A stretch of 36,843 nucleotides of DNA from the NCBI GenBank assembly GCA_019243635.1, contig JAFAUB010000043.1, positions 1 to 36,843 of the forward strand, read 5' to 3'. A program made the position numbers and the translations under genes. Positions 22,734-31,353 of the stretch are shown in pieces. The notes below the pieces were generated by a model. It had not been told where the DNA came from, made no database searches, and saw only the letters and a program-made list of their open reading frames with translations. The first letter of the stretch is position 1, and the number at the start of each line of letters is the position of its first letter. The stretch is from Pseudonocardiales bacterium (GTDB lineage: Bacteria > Actinomycetota > Actinomycetes > Mycobacteriales > Pseudonocardiaceae).

Positions 22734-24698
22734 ATGACCATTCCCCGGCTACTGTCGGATCGCTACGAGCTGGGCGAGACGCTCGGCTACGGCGGTATGT
22801 CCGAGGTGCACCGCGGTCGCGACGTCCGGCTCGGCCGCGACGTCGCGGTCAAGGTGCTGCGCGCCGATCTCGCCCGGGACCCCCAGTTCCAGCACCGCTT
22901 CCGGCGGGAGGCGCAGAACGCCGCCGCGCTGAACCATCCGGCCATCGTCGCGGTGTACGACACCGGCGAGACGGATTCCGGCTACGGTCCGTTGCCCTAC
23001 ATCGTGATGGAGTTCGTCGACGGCCGGACGCTGCGCGACATCGTCAAGACCGAAGGCCCCATGGACGGGCAGCGCGCGATGGAGACGATGGCGGACGTCT
23101 GCGCCGCGCTGGACTTCAGCCACCGTAACGGCATCATCCATCGGGACGTCAAGCCGGCCAACGTGATGATCAACAACGACGGCGCGGTCAAGGTGATGGA
23201 CTTCGGCATCGCCAGGGCGCTGGCCGACGGGCAGGGCGTGACCCAGACCGCGGCGGTGGTCGGCACCGCCCAGTACCTGTCTCCCGAGCAGGCCCGCGGC
23301 GAACCGGTGGACGCCCGGTCGGACGTCTACGCTGCCGGTTGCGTGCTCTACGAGCTGATCACCGGAGATCCTCCTTTCACCGGCGACTCCCCGGTCGCGG
23401 TGGCCTACCAGCACGTCCGCGAGGACCCCTCACCACCGTCGCGGCAGAACCCTGGCGTGCCCGCGGCTCTGGACGCGGTGGTGCTCAAGGCGATGAGCAA
23501 GAACCCGGCCAACCGTTACCAGTCCGCCGCCGAGATGCGCACGGACCTGGTCCGCGTGCTGTCCGGGCAGCGGCAGCTGGCGCCGGTGATCATGACCGAC
23601 GCTGACCGCGATCTCATGCTCGACTCGGGCCCCACCGTGGCCGTCCGGCCCATCCGCCCGAGTCGGGCCGACCGGCGGCGCTCGGAGATCCTCGATGGGC
23701 CGGCCGATGAGCGGCGGTCCGGACGTGGCCTCTGGGTCCTCGCCATGGTGGTGGTCATCGCCGTCGTCGGGCTGTTCCTGCTGCTGTTCACCGACGTCTT
23801 CGGGGGCGGACCCCAACCGGTCCCGCTGCCCAACGTGGTCGGCGAGCCGGTGGTGCAAGCCGAGCAGGCGCTCAGTGCCGACGGCTTCCAGACCGAGCGC
23901 CACCCGGTCGAGTCGACTCCGCAGGATCTCGACCGGGTGGTGGACATGAGTCCCAGCGGCCAGGCGTTGCGAGGGACGACGATCCGGTTGGACGTCGGCG
24001 CCGGCCCGGCCGAGGTGGAGGTGCCCAACCTGCTCGGACTGGACCGGGTGCAGGCTCAGGCCTCCCTGCAGCAGGTGGGCCTGGTGCTCTCGCCCGACCA
24101 GCTCCAGCAGGTCGTCCAGAACGACAAGGATGTCGGCCGGGTGCTGGCCCAGGACCCGCCTACCGGGCGCCAGCTGGCCAAGGGCAAGTCGGTGGTCATC
24201 ACCGTGGGGGTACCGCCGGAGACCGTGGGAGTGCCCGACGTCGTGGGCACCAACATCGAGCAGGCCCAGCGCAACATTGCCGTGGCCCACCTCACCGCGC
24301 AGGTCCAGGAGGTCGACTCCACGGCGCCGAAGGGCCAGGTCCTCAAGCAGAGCCCAGCCGGGGGTACCGGCGTCAAGGCGGGCGCCGCGGTGACCCTCAC
24401 GGTGTCCCGGGGCAACCAGCTCCAGATGCCCGACCTGCGCGGTCAGACCCCGACCCAGGCGCTGGACGCGCTGCGGAAACTGGGTTGGTTCGGCACGCTC
24501 AGCCAGGCCTTCACTCCGGTGGATGCCGCGAACCAGGTCGGGGTCATCGTCACCCAGGACGTGCCGCCGGGCACCGGGTTCGCCCGGGACCAGACCATCA
24601 AGGTCACCGTCGGGCAGGACAACACGACGCCCAGCCCGACCCCCACCAGCGGGATCTTCGGCACACCGGGGTTCACCGGGGGCGGAGGCGGAGGCTGA
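22734..24698 (+). CDS. pknB: Ser/Thr protein kinase PknB with PASTA domains (655 aa)
   Basis: The essential-type receptor kinase that senses peptidoglycan fragments and controls growth and division. With ATG at 22734 the catalytic residues fall at ATP-site Lys 40, HRD Asp 138 and DFG 156-158, as in M. tuberculosis PknB; the activation loop VTQTAAVVGTAQYLSPE keeps both Thr residues. A juxtamembrane linker, one span (LAMVVVIAVVGLFLLLF) and four extracellular PASTA repeats follow, then a Pro/Thr and Gly tail. ATGs at 22668 and 22671 have the better ribosome-binding site (GGAAGGAGGG) and would add about 21 residues. It is convergent with trpG, 5 bp apart. Confidence 0.95.
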   Translation: MTIPRLLSDRYELGETLGYGGMSEVHRGRDVRLGRDVAVKVLRADLARDPQFQHRFRREAQNAAALNHPAIVAVYDTGETDSGYGPLPYIVMEFVDGRTLRDIVKTEGPMDGQRAMETMADVCAALDFSHRNGIIHRDVKPANVMINNDGAVKVMDFGIARALADGQGVTQTAAVVGTAQYLSPEQARGEPVDARSDVYAAGCVLYELITGDPPFTGDSPVAVAYQHVREDPSPPSRQNPGVPAALDAVVLKAMSKNPANRYQSAAEMRTDLVRVLSGQRQLAPVIMTDADRDLMLDSGPTVAVRPIRPSRADRRRSEILDGPADERRSGRGLWVLAMVVVIAVVGLFLLLFTDVFGGGPQPVPLPNVVGEPVVQAEQALSADGFQTERHPVESTPQDLDRVVDMSPSGQALRGTTIRLDVGAGPAEVEVPNLLGLDRVQAQASLQQVGLVLSPDQLQQVVQNDKDVGRVLAQDPPTGRQLAKGKSVVITVGVPPETVGVPDVVGTNIEQAQRNIAVAHLTAQVQEVDSTAPKGQVLKQSPAGGTGVKAGAAVTLTVSRGNQLQMPDLRGQTPTQALDALRKLGWFGTLSQAFTPVDAANQVGVIVTQDVPPGTGFARDQTIKVTVGQDNTTPSPTPTSGIFGTPGFTGGGGGG

Positions 24699-24703
24699 GC
24701 GGC

Positions 24704-25348
24704 TCAGTGCACCGCCGCGGCGCAGGCGAGCGTGCGCATCCCGGTCTCGAGCTCGACCACCCGCGACTCGTCCACCTCGGCACCCGCGATACGGAGCCAG
24801 TTCGCCAGCAGCCGGTGCCCGCCGTCGGTGAGCACCGACTCGGGATGGAACTGAACCCCGTACACCGGGAGCTCCCGATGTCGCAGCGCCATCACGATCC
24901 CCGACTCGGTGCGGCCGGTGACCTCGAGCTCGTCCGGGATGGTCTCGGGGAGCACGGTCAGCGAGTGGTAGCGGGTGGCGACGAACGGACGGGGCAACCC
25001 GGCGAGCACGGCGACGCCCCGGTGGTGCACCTCAGAGGTCTTGCCGTGCAGCAGCTCCGGCGCACGCGCCACCGTGGCCCCCCAGACCGCCCCGATCGCC
25101 TGGTGCCCGAGGCAGACGCCGAGCAGCGGGCGGCCCCGTTCGGCGCACTCCCGGACGACTCCCATGCTCGCTCCGGCCCGCTCCGGGGTGCCCGGCCCCG
25201 GGCTGATCAGAACCCCGTCCGTGCCGCGGACGTCCCCGGGCTCGACCGCGTCGTTGCGCCGCACCACGCAGTGGACCCCCAGCTGCGCCAGGTACTGCAC
25301 GAGGTTGTACACGAAGCTGTCATAGTTGTCGATCACGAGGACGCGCAC
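24704..25348 (-). CDS. trpG: anthranilate/para-aminobenzoate synthase glutamine amidotransferase (214 aa)
   Basis: A class I glutamine amidotransferase that releases ammonia for anthranilate (tryptophan) or aminodeoxychorismate (folate) synthesis. It has RVLVIDNYDSFVYNLVQYL at the start, the nucleophile Cys 79 in GVCLGHQAIG, and the His/Glu pair in VYGVQFHPES. The GTG at 25348 gives the usual start and length; a GTG at 25378 would add ten residues. The convergent position next to pknB is conserved with M. tuberculosis trpG (Rv0013). The label could equally be pabA; no component I gene is near. Confidence 0.92.
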   Translation of the reverse strand: MRVLVIDNYDSFVYNLVQYLAQLGVHCVVRRNDAVEPGDVRGTDGVLISPGPGTPERAGASMGVVRECAERGRPLLGVCLGHQAIGAVWGATVARAPELLHGKTSEVHHRGVAVLAGLPRPFVATRYHSLTVLPETIPDELEVTGRTESGIVMALRHRELPVYGVQFHPESVLTDGGHRLLANWLRIAGAEVDESRVVELETGMRTLACAAAVH

Positions 25349-25465
25349 GTCGGCCAGCCTAGTGGAGCGGTTGATCACAAGAGATGCGGATCAGAGGTGT
25401 GCGGATCCGCCGCGGGGGTAGTCTGGCGGTGTTAGCCACCCCGTCTCACGACGAGGAGCAGTCGG

Positions 25466-25657
25466 ATGGCACATTACGCTTCTGGCACCGTGCTGACCTG
25501 CGGTCACGGAGAATGCGGCTGCCGCGTCCGGGTCGAGTCGGAATGCGGCTGCGCGCACCCCGAGTCGCACCCCGAGGCGCGCTACGTGTGCGCGTGCGGC
25601 GCGCCGATGGTCACGGTCGACGATGACCCGAAGGCGACGGGATCCTCGGCGGGGTGA
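25466..25657 (+). CDS. MymT-like copper metallothionein (63 aa)
   Basis: A tiny Cys-rich metal-binding protein. Seven cysteines at residues 12, 17, 19, 27, 29, 42 and 44, in TCGHGECGCRVRVESECGC and YVCACG, reproduce the arrangement of mycobacterial MymT, which binds Cu(I) and protects against copper. The beginning (YASGTVLTC) also resembles MymT (YEAGTLLTC). It is about ten residues longer, with extra His residues (31 and 35) in the loop between clusters and an acidic tail. ATG at 25466 with GAGGAG upstream. Copper control is likely by analogy; no clear operator was identified. Confidence 0.85.
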   Translation: MAHYASGTVLTCGHGECGCRVRVESECGCAHPESHPEARYVCACGAPMVTVDDDPKATGSSAG

Positions 25658-25815
25658 CTCACTCTCGATTCGTTCGCGACCCGATACGGCAAGCCGCTGC
25701 AATCGTGTCGCGGTGGCCACGCTGGGTGTGGTTGGCTGGGGATGCCTCGGTGGGGGCTGCGGTCCCTGCCGATGGTGGCGGTGTCGGTTACCGCCTGTCC
25801 ACACTGGAGGCGAAC

Positions 25816-26217
25816 ATGAGTCGTAGCACAGGGACACGCGGTACTCCTACCGGTCGCCGGATCACGTTGATCCTTGCCGGCCTGTTTCTGACCGCGGGGG
25901 CGGTGGCGGTGTGGACACTGCTGGTGAGTGAGTACGGCATGGGGAGTCCGCTCACGATGGCGGGATGGCCGGCCTTGCTCTGCTTCGGGCTGCTACTGGG
26001 AGCCTTCTGGACCAGTCAGAGCCTCCAGCCGCAGCGTCGTCAGCTGGCCGAGGAGCGTCGCAGGCTGAACGAGGAGTGGGCAGCGGTTCACACCGCTGTC
26101 CAGCACCGGGGCCGCTGCCCGCGCTGCTCGAGTCCGTTGGCTCATCGCTCACCCGGCACGCTCGGCGATCAGAAAACGGGTCGGCATCCCCTGGTTGGCA
26201 TGGACCTCCGGCGGTGA
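25816..26217 (+). CDS. small membrane protein with C-terminal CxxC (133 aa)
   Basis: Two hydrophobic spans (ITLILAGLFLTAGAVAVWTL and the stretch around WPALLCFGLLLGAFW), then a charged, coiled-coil-like helix (RRQLAEERRRLNEEW) and a CPRCSSPL motif that may hold half of a metal site. ATG at 25816 with GGAGG seven bases upstream. The last 69 bp overlap the end of the convergent methyltransferase gene, and the final 25 residues look unlike a natural C-terminus, so the gene may be truncated. Function not recognised. Confidence 0.6.
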   Translation: MSRSTGTRGTPTGRRITLILAGLFLTAGAVAVWTLLVSEYGMGSPLTMAGWPALLCFGLLLGAFWTSQSLQPQRRQLAEERRRLNEEWAAVHTAVQHRGRCPRCSSPLAHRSPGTLGDQKTGRHPLVGMDLRR

Positions 26218-27210
26218 GAACCCCGCGTCATGCAACAGTCGCCGGTAGGTGTCCAGCATGTGCGCCTCGCCCTCACGCGACCACGTGAGCATGACGATCG
26301 AGAAGAGGTAAGGGGAGGGGTCGTCGGCCGGACACGGCCCCGACGCGAACTCATGGACCACCAGCCGCCCATCCGGTTTGAGCGCCGTGACCAGCCGGGA
26401 CATCAGTTCCCGACAACGCTGCTCGGAGAAGTGATGGAGGATGTGGCTCGCGATGATCACATCGTAGGGCCCACCCAACGCCACCTCGAACACGTCGCCC
26501 TCGATGAAACTCGTGCGTTCGCGCAGGCCCAGCGCCTCGACGTTGTCCTGGGTGAGCTCAAGCACGTTGGCCCAGTCGAGCAGGGTCGCGCGCGCCGTCG
26601 GATGCTGGGCGGCGAGCGTCAGCGAGTACAGGCCGCTGCCGCAGGCGATGTCGAGGATCTCCAGGTTCTCGCGTTGCGCCGCCCATCCCCGCAGTAGTTC
26701 ACTGAGCCTGCGCGAGGCGGGAGCGGCCATTCCCGTACTCGAGGGCGCGAACGCCTCCCAGAACTCATGCCCGGGTGTCTCGGCATGATGGTCTAGGACG
26801 GTGCCACCATGACGGACCGCCTCCGCCAGATGTGAGTAGGCGGTCCACGTCCACGGTGCGGCCGAGATGTTGACCATGCCGCCCAGATAGCCGGGTCGGC
26901 TGGTGACGAGGAATGCGTCCGCCAGCGGGGTGAGCCGGTAGCCCTCGGCGGTGTCGAGCAGTCCCAGCGCGGCGAGCGCGTCGAGAAGGATTCGTGTTCC
27001 GCGCTCGTCGGCGTCGATCGCGGCCGCGATCGAGCCCGCCTGGTCCCGGCCAGTGGCGATCTGGTCGAAAACGCCCAGCTGGACCCCGGCCCGAATGATC
27101 GCCGTCACCTGGAGACCCTCGATCATCCGCATCAGTGGCTCGGGAGACACGGACGCCGTGGAGGTCGAGGGAGGAGTCTCACGGTCCATCGGCAACACCG
27201 GAATGATCAT
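26149..27210 (-). CDS. SAM-dependent O-methyltransferase, class I (353 aa)
   Basis: A methyltransferase of the dimeric O-methyltransferase type used in natural-product pathways. An N-terminal winged-helix dimerisation region (GLQVTAIIRAGVQLGVFDQI and LLDALAALGLLDTAEGYRLT) precedes the SAM-binding Rossmann domain: motif I LDIACGSGLYSL, the acidic residue after motif II (LLDWANV), EGDVFE, and HILHHFSEQ. The ATG at 27210 is used; one at 27189 is possible. Its start overlaps the end of the Pro/Ala-rich gene by 32 bp, so the two are probably one transcript. The substrate is unknown; no pathway genes adjoin. Confidence 0.88.
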   Translation of the reverse strand: MIIPVLPMDRETPPSTSTASVSPEPLMRMIEGLQVTAIIRAGVQLGVFDQIATGRDQAGSIAAAIDADERGTRILLDALAALGLLDTAEGYRLTPLADAFLVTSRPGYLGGMVNISAAPWTWTAYSHLAEAVRHGGTVLDHHAETPGHEFWEAFAPSSTGMAAPASRRLSELLRGWAAQRENLEILDIACGSGLYSLTLAAQHPTARATLLDWANVLELTQDNVEALGLRERTSFIEGDVFEVALGGPYDVIIASHILHHFSEQRCRELMSRLVTALKPDGRLVVHEFASGPCPADDPSPYLFSIVMLTWSREGEAHMLDTYRRLLHDAGFSPPEVHANQGMPTRFLIAERAG

Positions 27211-27838
27211 GGTCGCTCGGTGTCAGAGCTGCGCCGCGGGCACCGGGGCTGCCGGTCGCATCTGGGTTGGCCGGAGTGTGACCAGGAACCGGTGGGATCT
27301 GCTTTGCGGGTACGTCGTCTGTCGCGGGATCAGGTTCGTGTGCCGGGACTACGGGGGGCGCCGGGACGAGCTGACGTGGCGGCGTGACCGAGTGCGCTCG
27401 CTGGTGCGGGTGCGCCTGCGGTAACGGTTTCTGGGGTGGCGAGGCTATGTGGGGCGCCGGGACCACCTTCGCCGGGGTTACCCGCGGTGCCGGGACAACC
27501 GTCGGAGCTACTGGAGGCGCCGGAGCTACTGGAGGCGCCGGGGCTGTCTGGGGTACCGGGGCTGTCTGGGGTACCGGGGCCACTGGGGGCGCCGGGGCTA
27601 CTGGGGGCGCCGGGGCTAGCTGGGGCGCCGGGCGCGCTGGTGCGTTGGCGGGATCAGGCGTGCTCGCCTTTAGCGGGGCTCCCACCGAGGAACCGGTCTC
27701 CAGATGGACCTGCTCATAACCTGGGGTCTGGTCTTGTCGTTGGTGTAGCACCAGGAAGGTCAGTCCGCCGACAGCCATCACAGCGGTCGCCAGAAAGGCC
27801 AGCAAGATTTCATTCGAACGCGCCCAGTGAACGTTCAT
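27179..27838 (-). CDS. membrane-anchored Pro/Ala-repeat protein (219 aa)
   Basis: An N-terminal anchor (ILLAFLATAVMAVGGLTFLV) is followed by a long, disordered region rich in Pro, Ala and Val with hexapeptide repeats PAPPVA and PVPQTA, then a His/Pro-rich stretch (PLPQAHPHQRAHSV) and an acidic tail. No enzyme domain. Such proteins may span the cell wall. ATG at 27838 with GAGGGGG upstream. It is translationally linked to the methyltransferase. Function unknown. Confidence 0.65.
   Translation of the reverse strand: MNVHWARSNEILLAFLATAVMAVGGLTFLVLHQRQDQTPGYEQVHLETGSSVGAPLKASTPDPANAPARPAPQLAPAPPVAPAPPVAPVPQTAPVPQTAPAPPVAPAPPVAPTVVPAPRVTPAKVVPAPHIASPPQKPLPQAHPHQRAHSVTPPRQLVPAPPVVPAHEPDPATDDVPAKQIPPVPGHTPANPDATGSPGARGAALTPSDHDHSGVADGP
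27504..27629. repeat. seven 18-bp tandem repeats inside the Pro/Ala-rich gene
   Basis: Seven exact-length units from 27504 to 27629, in three sequence types: GGAGCTACTGGAGGCGCC twice, GGGGCTGTCTGGGGTACC twice, then three variants of GGGGCTACTGGGGGCGCC. They encode PAPPVA/PVPQTA hexapeptides on the minus strand. Identical adjacent pairs point to recent slippage, so length polymorphism is likely. Confidence 0.85.
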
Positions 27839-28522
27839 CAAGGCCCCCTCGGCTCGACCGTCCAGGAATCAAACCAGATCCGCATGAGTGAGATAGTGGA
27901 ATCCCACGTCCTTGTCCTGACAATAACTCCGAATGAAGTCCGCGCTGAGCCTCCGCTTTAGGCATAATGACCTGTAGGCATATCGGCTTGTAGGCGTAGC
28001 GGGCTTGTAGGCGTAGCGGGCTTGAGGCGTAGCGAGCGCTTCAAGCCTCGGCGTAAGGTGTGCCCCCCTCGGTTGTGCCGGCCCCGACCACATGCCAGAG
28101 TAGGTCGCCTTTCGGTGGGCGGTCAAGAGCCGGCCGACAGGTGCTAGCTATCGGTCATAAGGGATGTAGCAGATAAATCGTGCGCCGGAGTGGGCACGCT
28201 CATCGTGGTTTATCCAGCCGCGACCCACGGCCTCGGCAAAGTCGCTCATTCTCTGGTGAGTCCGTCAGGGGGTAGCCGCGGGAGCCGATCGTCGCCTCAG
28301 CGTTCGTCTCATCAGCTCCTCCCGTCTCAGCGGGAGGGGGCACATCCGCACACTGCAACAGTCCTTTCCCCGACCTCACGGACAGTGACATCAGGTCCGT
28401 GACACCCGAGGCACCGGGCATCGCCACGCGAGGCGTTGCCACCGGTCGGCCTGCTCGCCACTACTCCCGACTTTGCCGCCGCCCTGGGCCGCGACCCGAG
28501 ATGATGTCCACGGGACTGTTAG
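27839..28522. other. long intergenic region, about 680 bp
   Basis: No gene supported. An 85-codon frame on the minus strand is largely made of the 17-bp repeat and is not convincing. Other structure: inverted repeat TCACGGAC/GTCCGTGA (28376-28383 with 28395-28402) and CTCCCG/CGGGAG near 28320-28336. Local base composition is lower in GC than the neighbouring genes around 27880-28000. Confidence 0.4.
27971..28038 (+). repeat. 17-bp tandem repeat
   Basis: Two identical units CTTGTAGGCGTAGCGGG (27987 and 28004), flanked by diverged units at 27971 and 28021. It is non-coding as far as I can tell. The last unit runs into an inverted repeat CTTGAGGCG...CGCTTCAAG. Confidence 0.75.
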
Positions 28523-28537
28523 TGTAACGACGTTACA
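28523..28537. promoter_or_regulatory. palindromic operator upstream of the carotenoid oxygenase
   Basis: A perfect palindrome TGTAACG-A-CGTTACA, 33 bp ahead of the start codon. The shape is that of a TetR-family operator overlapping a promoter. No TetR gene is within the window near it. Confidence 0.6.
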
Positions 28538-28569
28538 GAACGGCTGAAGGAGCACCGAGAGGCGACGCC

Positions 28570-30024
28570 ATGGGCAACGACTACCTGGAGGGTAACTACG
28601 CGCCGGTGCGTCGGGAGCACACCATCACCGAGCTGACCGTCACCGGCACCATCCCGGCCCATCTCGACGGACGGTATCTGCGCAACGGGCCGAACCCGGT
28701 CGCCGAGGTCGACCCGGAGGTCTATCACTGGTTCACCGGCGACGGCATGGTCCACGGCGTGCGCCTGCGAGACGGCAGAGCCGAGTGGTACCGCAGTCGC
28801 TGGGTCCGCACGCCGGCGGTGGCCCGTGCGCTCGGCGAGGTCGCACCCCGCCGGGCCCCCACCCGGGCCGGGCTGGAGCTGGTGGGCGCCAATACCAACG
28901 TGGTCAGCCACGCCAGCCGCACTCTGGCCTTGGTGGAAGGCGGGATCACCAACTACGAGCTCACCGACGACCTGGACACCGTCGGTCCCTGCGACTTCGA
29001 CGCCACCGTGCGCGGCGGTTACACGGCGCACCCGAAACGCGATCCGGACACCGGGGAGCTGCACGCGGTCTCCTACTCGTTCGGCCGGGGCAACCGTGTG
29101 CAGTACTCGGTCATCGGTGTAGACGGGCGAGCCCGCCGCACGGTGGATGTCGAGGTCACCGGAGCTCCGATGATGCACGACTTCTCGTTGACCGAGAACC
29201 ACGTCGTGTTCTACGACCTCCCGGTCACCTTCGATCCTCGGCAGGCCGTCTCCGTCTCGGTGCCGCCTGCCCTGCGCGCACCGATCCGACTGGTGCTCGC
29301 GGCGATCATCGGTCGGGTCCGGGTGCCCGACCCGCTCCTCGCGATGGCCGGCAGGGGACTGCGCGGGAACGCGAACCTGCCCTACCGGTGGGACCCGAGC
29401 TATCCGGCACGCGTCGGCGTCATGCCGCGTGCCGGCGGCTCCGGTGACGTCCGTTGGCTCGATGTCGAGCCCTGCTACGTCTTCCACCCGCTCAACGCCT
29501 ACGACGACGGCGACTCGATCGTGCTGGACGTCGTGCGGCACCCGAAGATGTTCGACACGGAGCTCCACGGGCCCAATGAGGGCCCCACCACCCTGGACCG
29601 CTGGACCGTCGACCTCACCGACGGCAAGGTCCGCGAGACCCGCCTGGATGACCACCCGCAGGAGTTCCCGCGCATCGACGACCGGCTCATCGGCCGGCCG
29701 CACCGTTACGGGTACGCGATGCAGACGTCCAGCGCCGAGGGCAACGCCGGCCACTCAGTGCTCAAGCACGACCTGTGTCGCGGCCGGACCATCGCCCGGC
29801 GGCTGGACGCCCACCAGCGTGTCGGCGAGTTCGTCTTCGTCCCCCACGCACCGCAGGCCCCCGAGGACGACGGCGTGCTCATGGGGTTCGTCTACGACGG
29901 GAGCACCGACCGCAGCGACCTGACCATCCTCGATGCCGCCAGCCTGGAGACAGTCGCCGCGATCCACCTGCCGACCCGGGTTCCCTACGGGTTCCACGGC
30001 AACTGGGCGCCCACCGCACCATGA
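28570..30024 (+). CDS. carotenoid oxygenase family protein (484 aa)
   Basis: A non-haem iron dioxygenase of the RPE65/CCD family, which cleaves a double bond in carotenoids or related stilbenes and lignin phenols. The seven-bladed propeller enzyme needs four His ligands, all visible: His 154 (AHPKRD), His 203 (MMHDFSLT), His 306 (FHPLNAY) and His 476 (GFHGNW). The N-terminal RYLRNGPNP and HWFTGDGMVHG are family hallmarks. Length is typical. ATG at 28570 with AGGAGC and GAGAGGC upstream. It is a single gene, and no carotenoid biosynthesis genes are in the window. Confidence 0.94.
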   Translation: MGNDYLEGNYAPVRREHTITELTVTGTIPAHLDGRYLRNGPNPVAEVDPEVYHWFTGDGMVHGVRLRDGRAEWYRSRWVRTPAVARALGEVAPRRAPTRAGLELVGANTNVVSHASRTLALVEGGITNYELTDDLDTVGPCDFDATVRGGYTAHPKRDPDTGELHAVSYSFGRGNRVQYSVIGVDGRARRTVDVEVTGAPMMHDFSLTENHVVFYDLPVTFDPRQAVSVSVPPALRAPIRLVLAAIIGRVRVPDPLLAMAGRGLRGNANLPYRWDPSYPARVGVMPRAGGSGDVRWLDVEPCYVFHPLNAYDDGDSIVLDVVRHPKMFDTELHGPNEGPTTLDRWTVDLTDGKVRETRLDDHPQEFPRIDDRLIGRPHRYGYAMQTSSAEGNAGHSVLKHDLCRGRTIARRLDAHQRVGEFVFVPHAPQAPEDDGVLMGFVYDGSTDRSDLTILDAASLETVAAIHLPTRVPYGFHGNWAPTAP

Positions 30025-30045
30025 CCGAGCACCACGCGAGGTGGC

Positions 30046-30564
30046 TCATGAGCTCCCGAACGAGAAGTGCCGGTCAGCGGCGGCCGAGCCGAGCGTGACC
30101 GTCAGCGGCAGGGTGAACGACTGGCCCTTGCACCGGCTGTCCGCGTTGGCCGCCATCGTCACGGAGACGTCGTAGGTCCGGACGTGTCCCGCCTCGATGA
30201 AGCCCACTGGGGCCTCGACCGGTGCGCTGGTCACGGTGCCGGCGGGGCACCCCCCCGGGGTCGCGTTCGAGGTGCCCGCGCTGATCGAGGTGACCTGAAC
30301 GCCGTAACCGTTGGTGTTGTTGACGTAGAGCGGGAGGGTCCTCGTCGCCCCGGGAGGCAGACTGCGGGTGTCGTTGTCCGGCGTGACGGTGAGCTCAGCC
30401 GAGGTGGTCTCGCCGGTCCCACCACCGCCGGCGGTGCCGATCAGGAATCCCACGCCGACCAGCGCGAGGGCGATGAGCAGGGCGAGACCGTCGAAGACGT
30501 TCAGGTTGCGTACAGCGGAACCCCAGCCGTTCTCCACTGCGCTCTCCAATGGGCTGCTCTCCAC
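30046..30564 (-). CDS. membrane-anchored extracellular protein (172 aa)
   Basis: One N-terminal membrane segment (LALLIALALVGVGFLIGTAG) followed by a Gly stretch and a beta-rich extracellular region: SLPPGATRTLPLYVNNTNGY looks like the start of an immunoglobulin-type fold, and two cysteines (in GGCPAG and SRCKGQ) could form a disulfide. No stop separates this frame from upstream non-coding sequence; GTG at 30564 is chosen because GGAGGGA lies seven bases before. Function unknown; it lies convergent with the carotenoid oxygenase gene. Confidence 0.65.
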   Translation of the reverse strand: MESSPLESAVENGWGSAVRNLNVFDGLALLIALALVGVGFLIGTAGGGGTGETTSAELTVTPDNDTRSLPPGATRTLPLYVNNTNGYGVQVTSISAGTSNATPGGCPAGTVTSAPVEAPVGFIEAGHVRTYDVSVTMAANADSRCKGQSFTLPLTVTLGSAAADRHFSFGSS

Positions 30565-30685
30565 CGCAGACTCCCTCCAGGACCGGTCACCCACAGCGCC
30601 ATGAGTTACTGTTCTATCGGACTTCTGGCTGCGCTGTCGACTGTCCGTGCTCGAAACGCTGCGTTGCGTTGCGTCCGGGGACAGG

Positions 30686-31351
30686 CTATGCGGTGCCGCC
30701 ATGGTCGGTATCTCCCGGGTGCCCGGTGGTGGGCACCGGTGGGGGCGTCGTCCTGCTGAGCCGCACTGGCTGTCCGGTGGCCTCCAGGACCGACATCCAG
30801 AGGTCACCGTGTGGGTCCACCTGGTTGCGCGAGCCGACGGCCGGCGCCATCGGGATGTGCACGAACCGCCGGCGCCACCGGCCGACGGCCATCTCGGTGC
30901 GACCGGACATCGCGGCGTGCACAGCGGCCTGCGCGAGCCGTACGCAGTAGACGCTGTCGTAGGGGTTGGCCGGCACACTCCGGATGGCGTAGCTCGGATC
31001 GATGAACCGGATGCAGGCCTGGATGCCGGCCGCAGCGAAGTGCTCGGCGAACCGCCGTCGCAGCAATGCGCCGATATCGCGCAGCTCGGCGTTGCCCGAG
31101 GCGTCACGGGGGACGTCGCTGGGGGCCTGTTCGCCCTCGAGCAGCTCCTGCCCCGCCCCCTCGGCGGCCCGCCGCAGGTCACGATCCCGGCCCGGGTCTT
31201 GGACGGGTCGAAGAAGATCTTGCGCCGGGGGCCCGCCGGCTCGAGGCTGGGCAGCTCGCCCACCGTGCAGTCCCGCGCCCGGACCATGCTGAGGGTGTCG
31301 TCGAGGAGCACGCGATCACCCTCGTCGACATAGTCTTCGGTGGTCGATGGA
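30686..31351 (-). pseudogene. pfkA: 6-phosphofructokinase, internally deleted
   Basis: The right end reads like the early part of an ATP/PPi-type phosphofructokinase of the long bacterial group: DRVLLDDTLSM, KIFFDPSKTRAGIVTCGG. Just where GLCPGLNDVIR should follow, the sequence jumps, with a frame change, to the C-terminal part: LRRRFAEHFAAAG, IRFIDPSYAIRSVPANPYDS, and GRWRRRFVHIP. More than 200 residues holding the active site are gone. The N-terminal part is also missing, since a 65-nt palindrome begins three bases beyond the last recognisable codons. Clearly non-functional. Confidence 0.8.
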
Positions 31352-31353
31352 GG

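Noticed and set aside
26149..27210. Methyltransferase as the modifying enzyme of the glycine-rich peptides
   Set aside because: It lies 10 kb away across a core operon, is of the small-molecule O-methyltransferase type, and nothing links it to the peptides.
27869..28126. 85-codon minus-strand frame over the 17-bp repeats
   Set aside because: Much of it is repeat translation, codon use is atypical, and there is no ribosome-binding site or domain.
30565..31311. Single 421-codon minus-strand protein covering both the pfkA remnant and the anchored protein
   Set aside because: The middle is low-complexity shadow of the phosphofructokinase C-terminal frame; the two ends belong to different genes.
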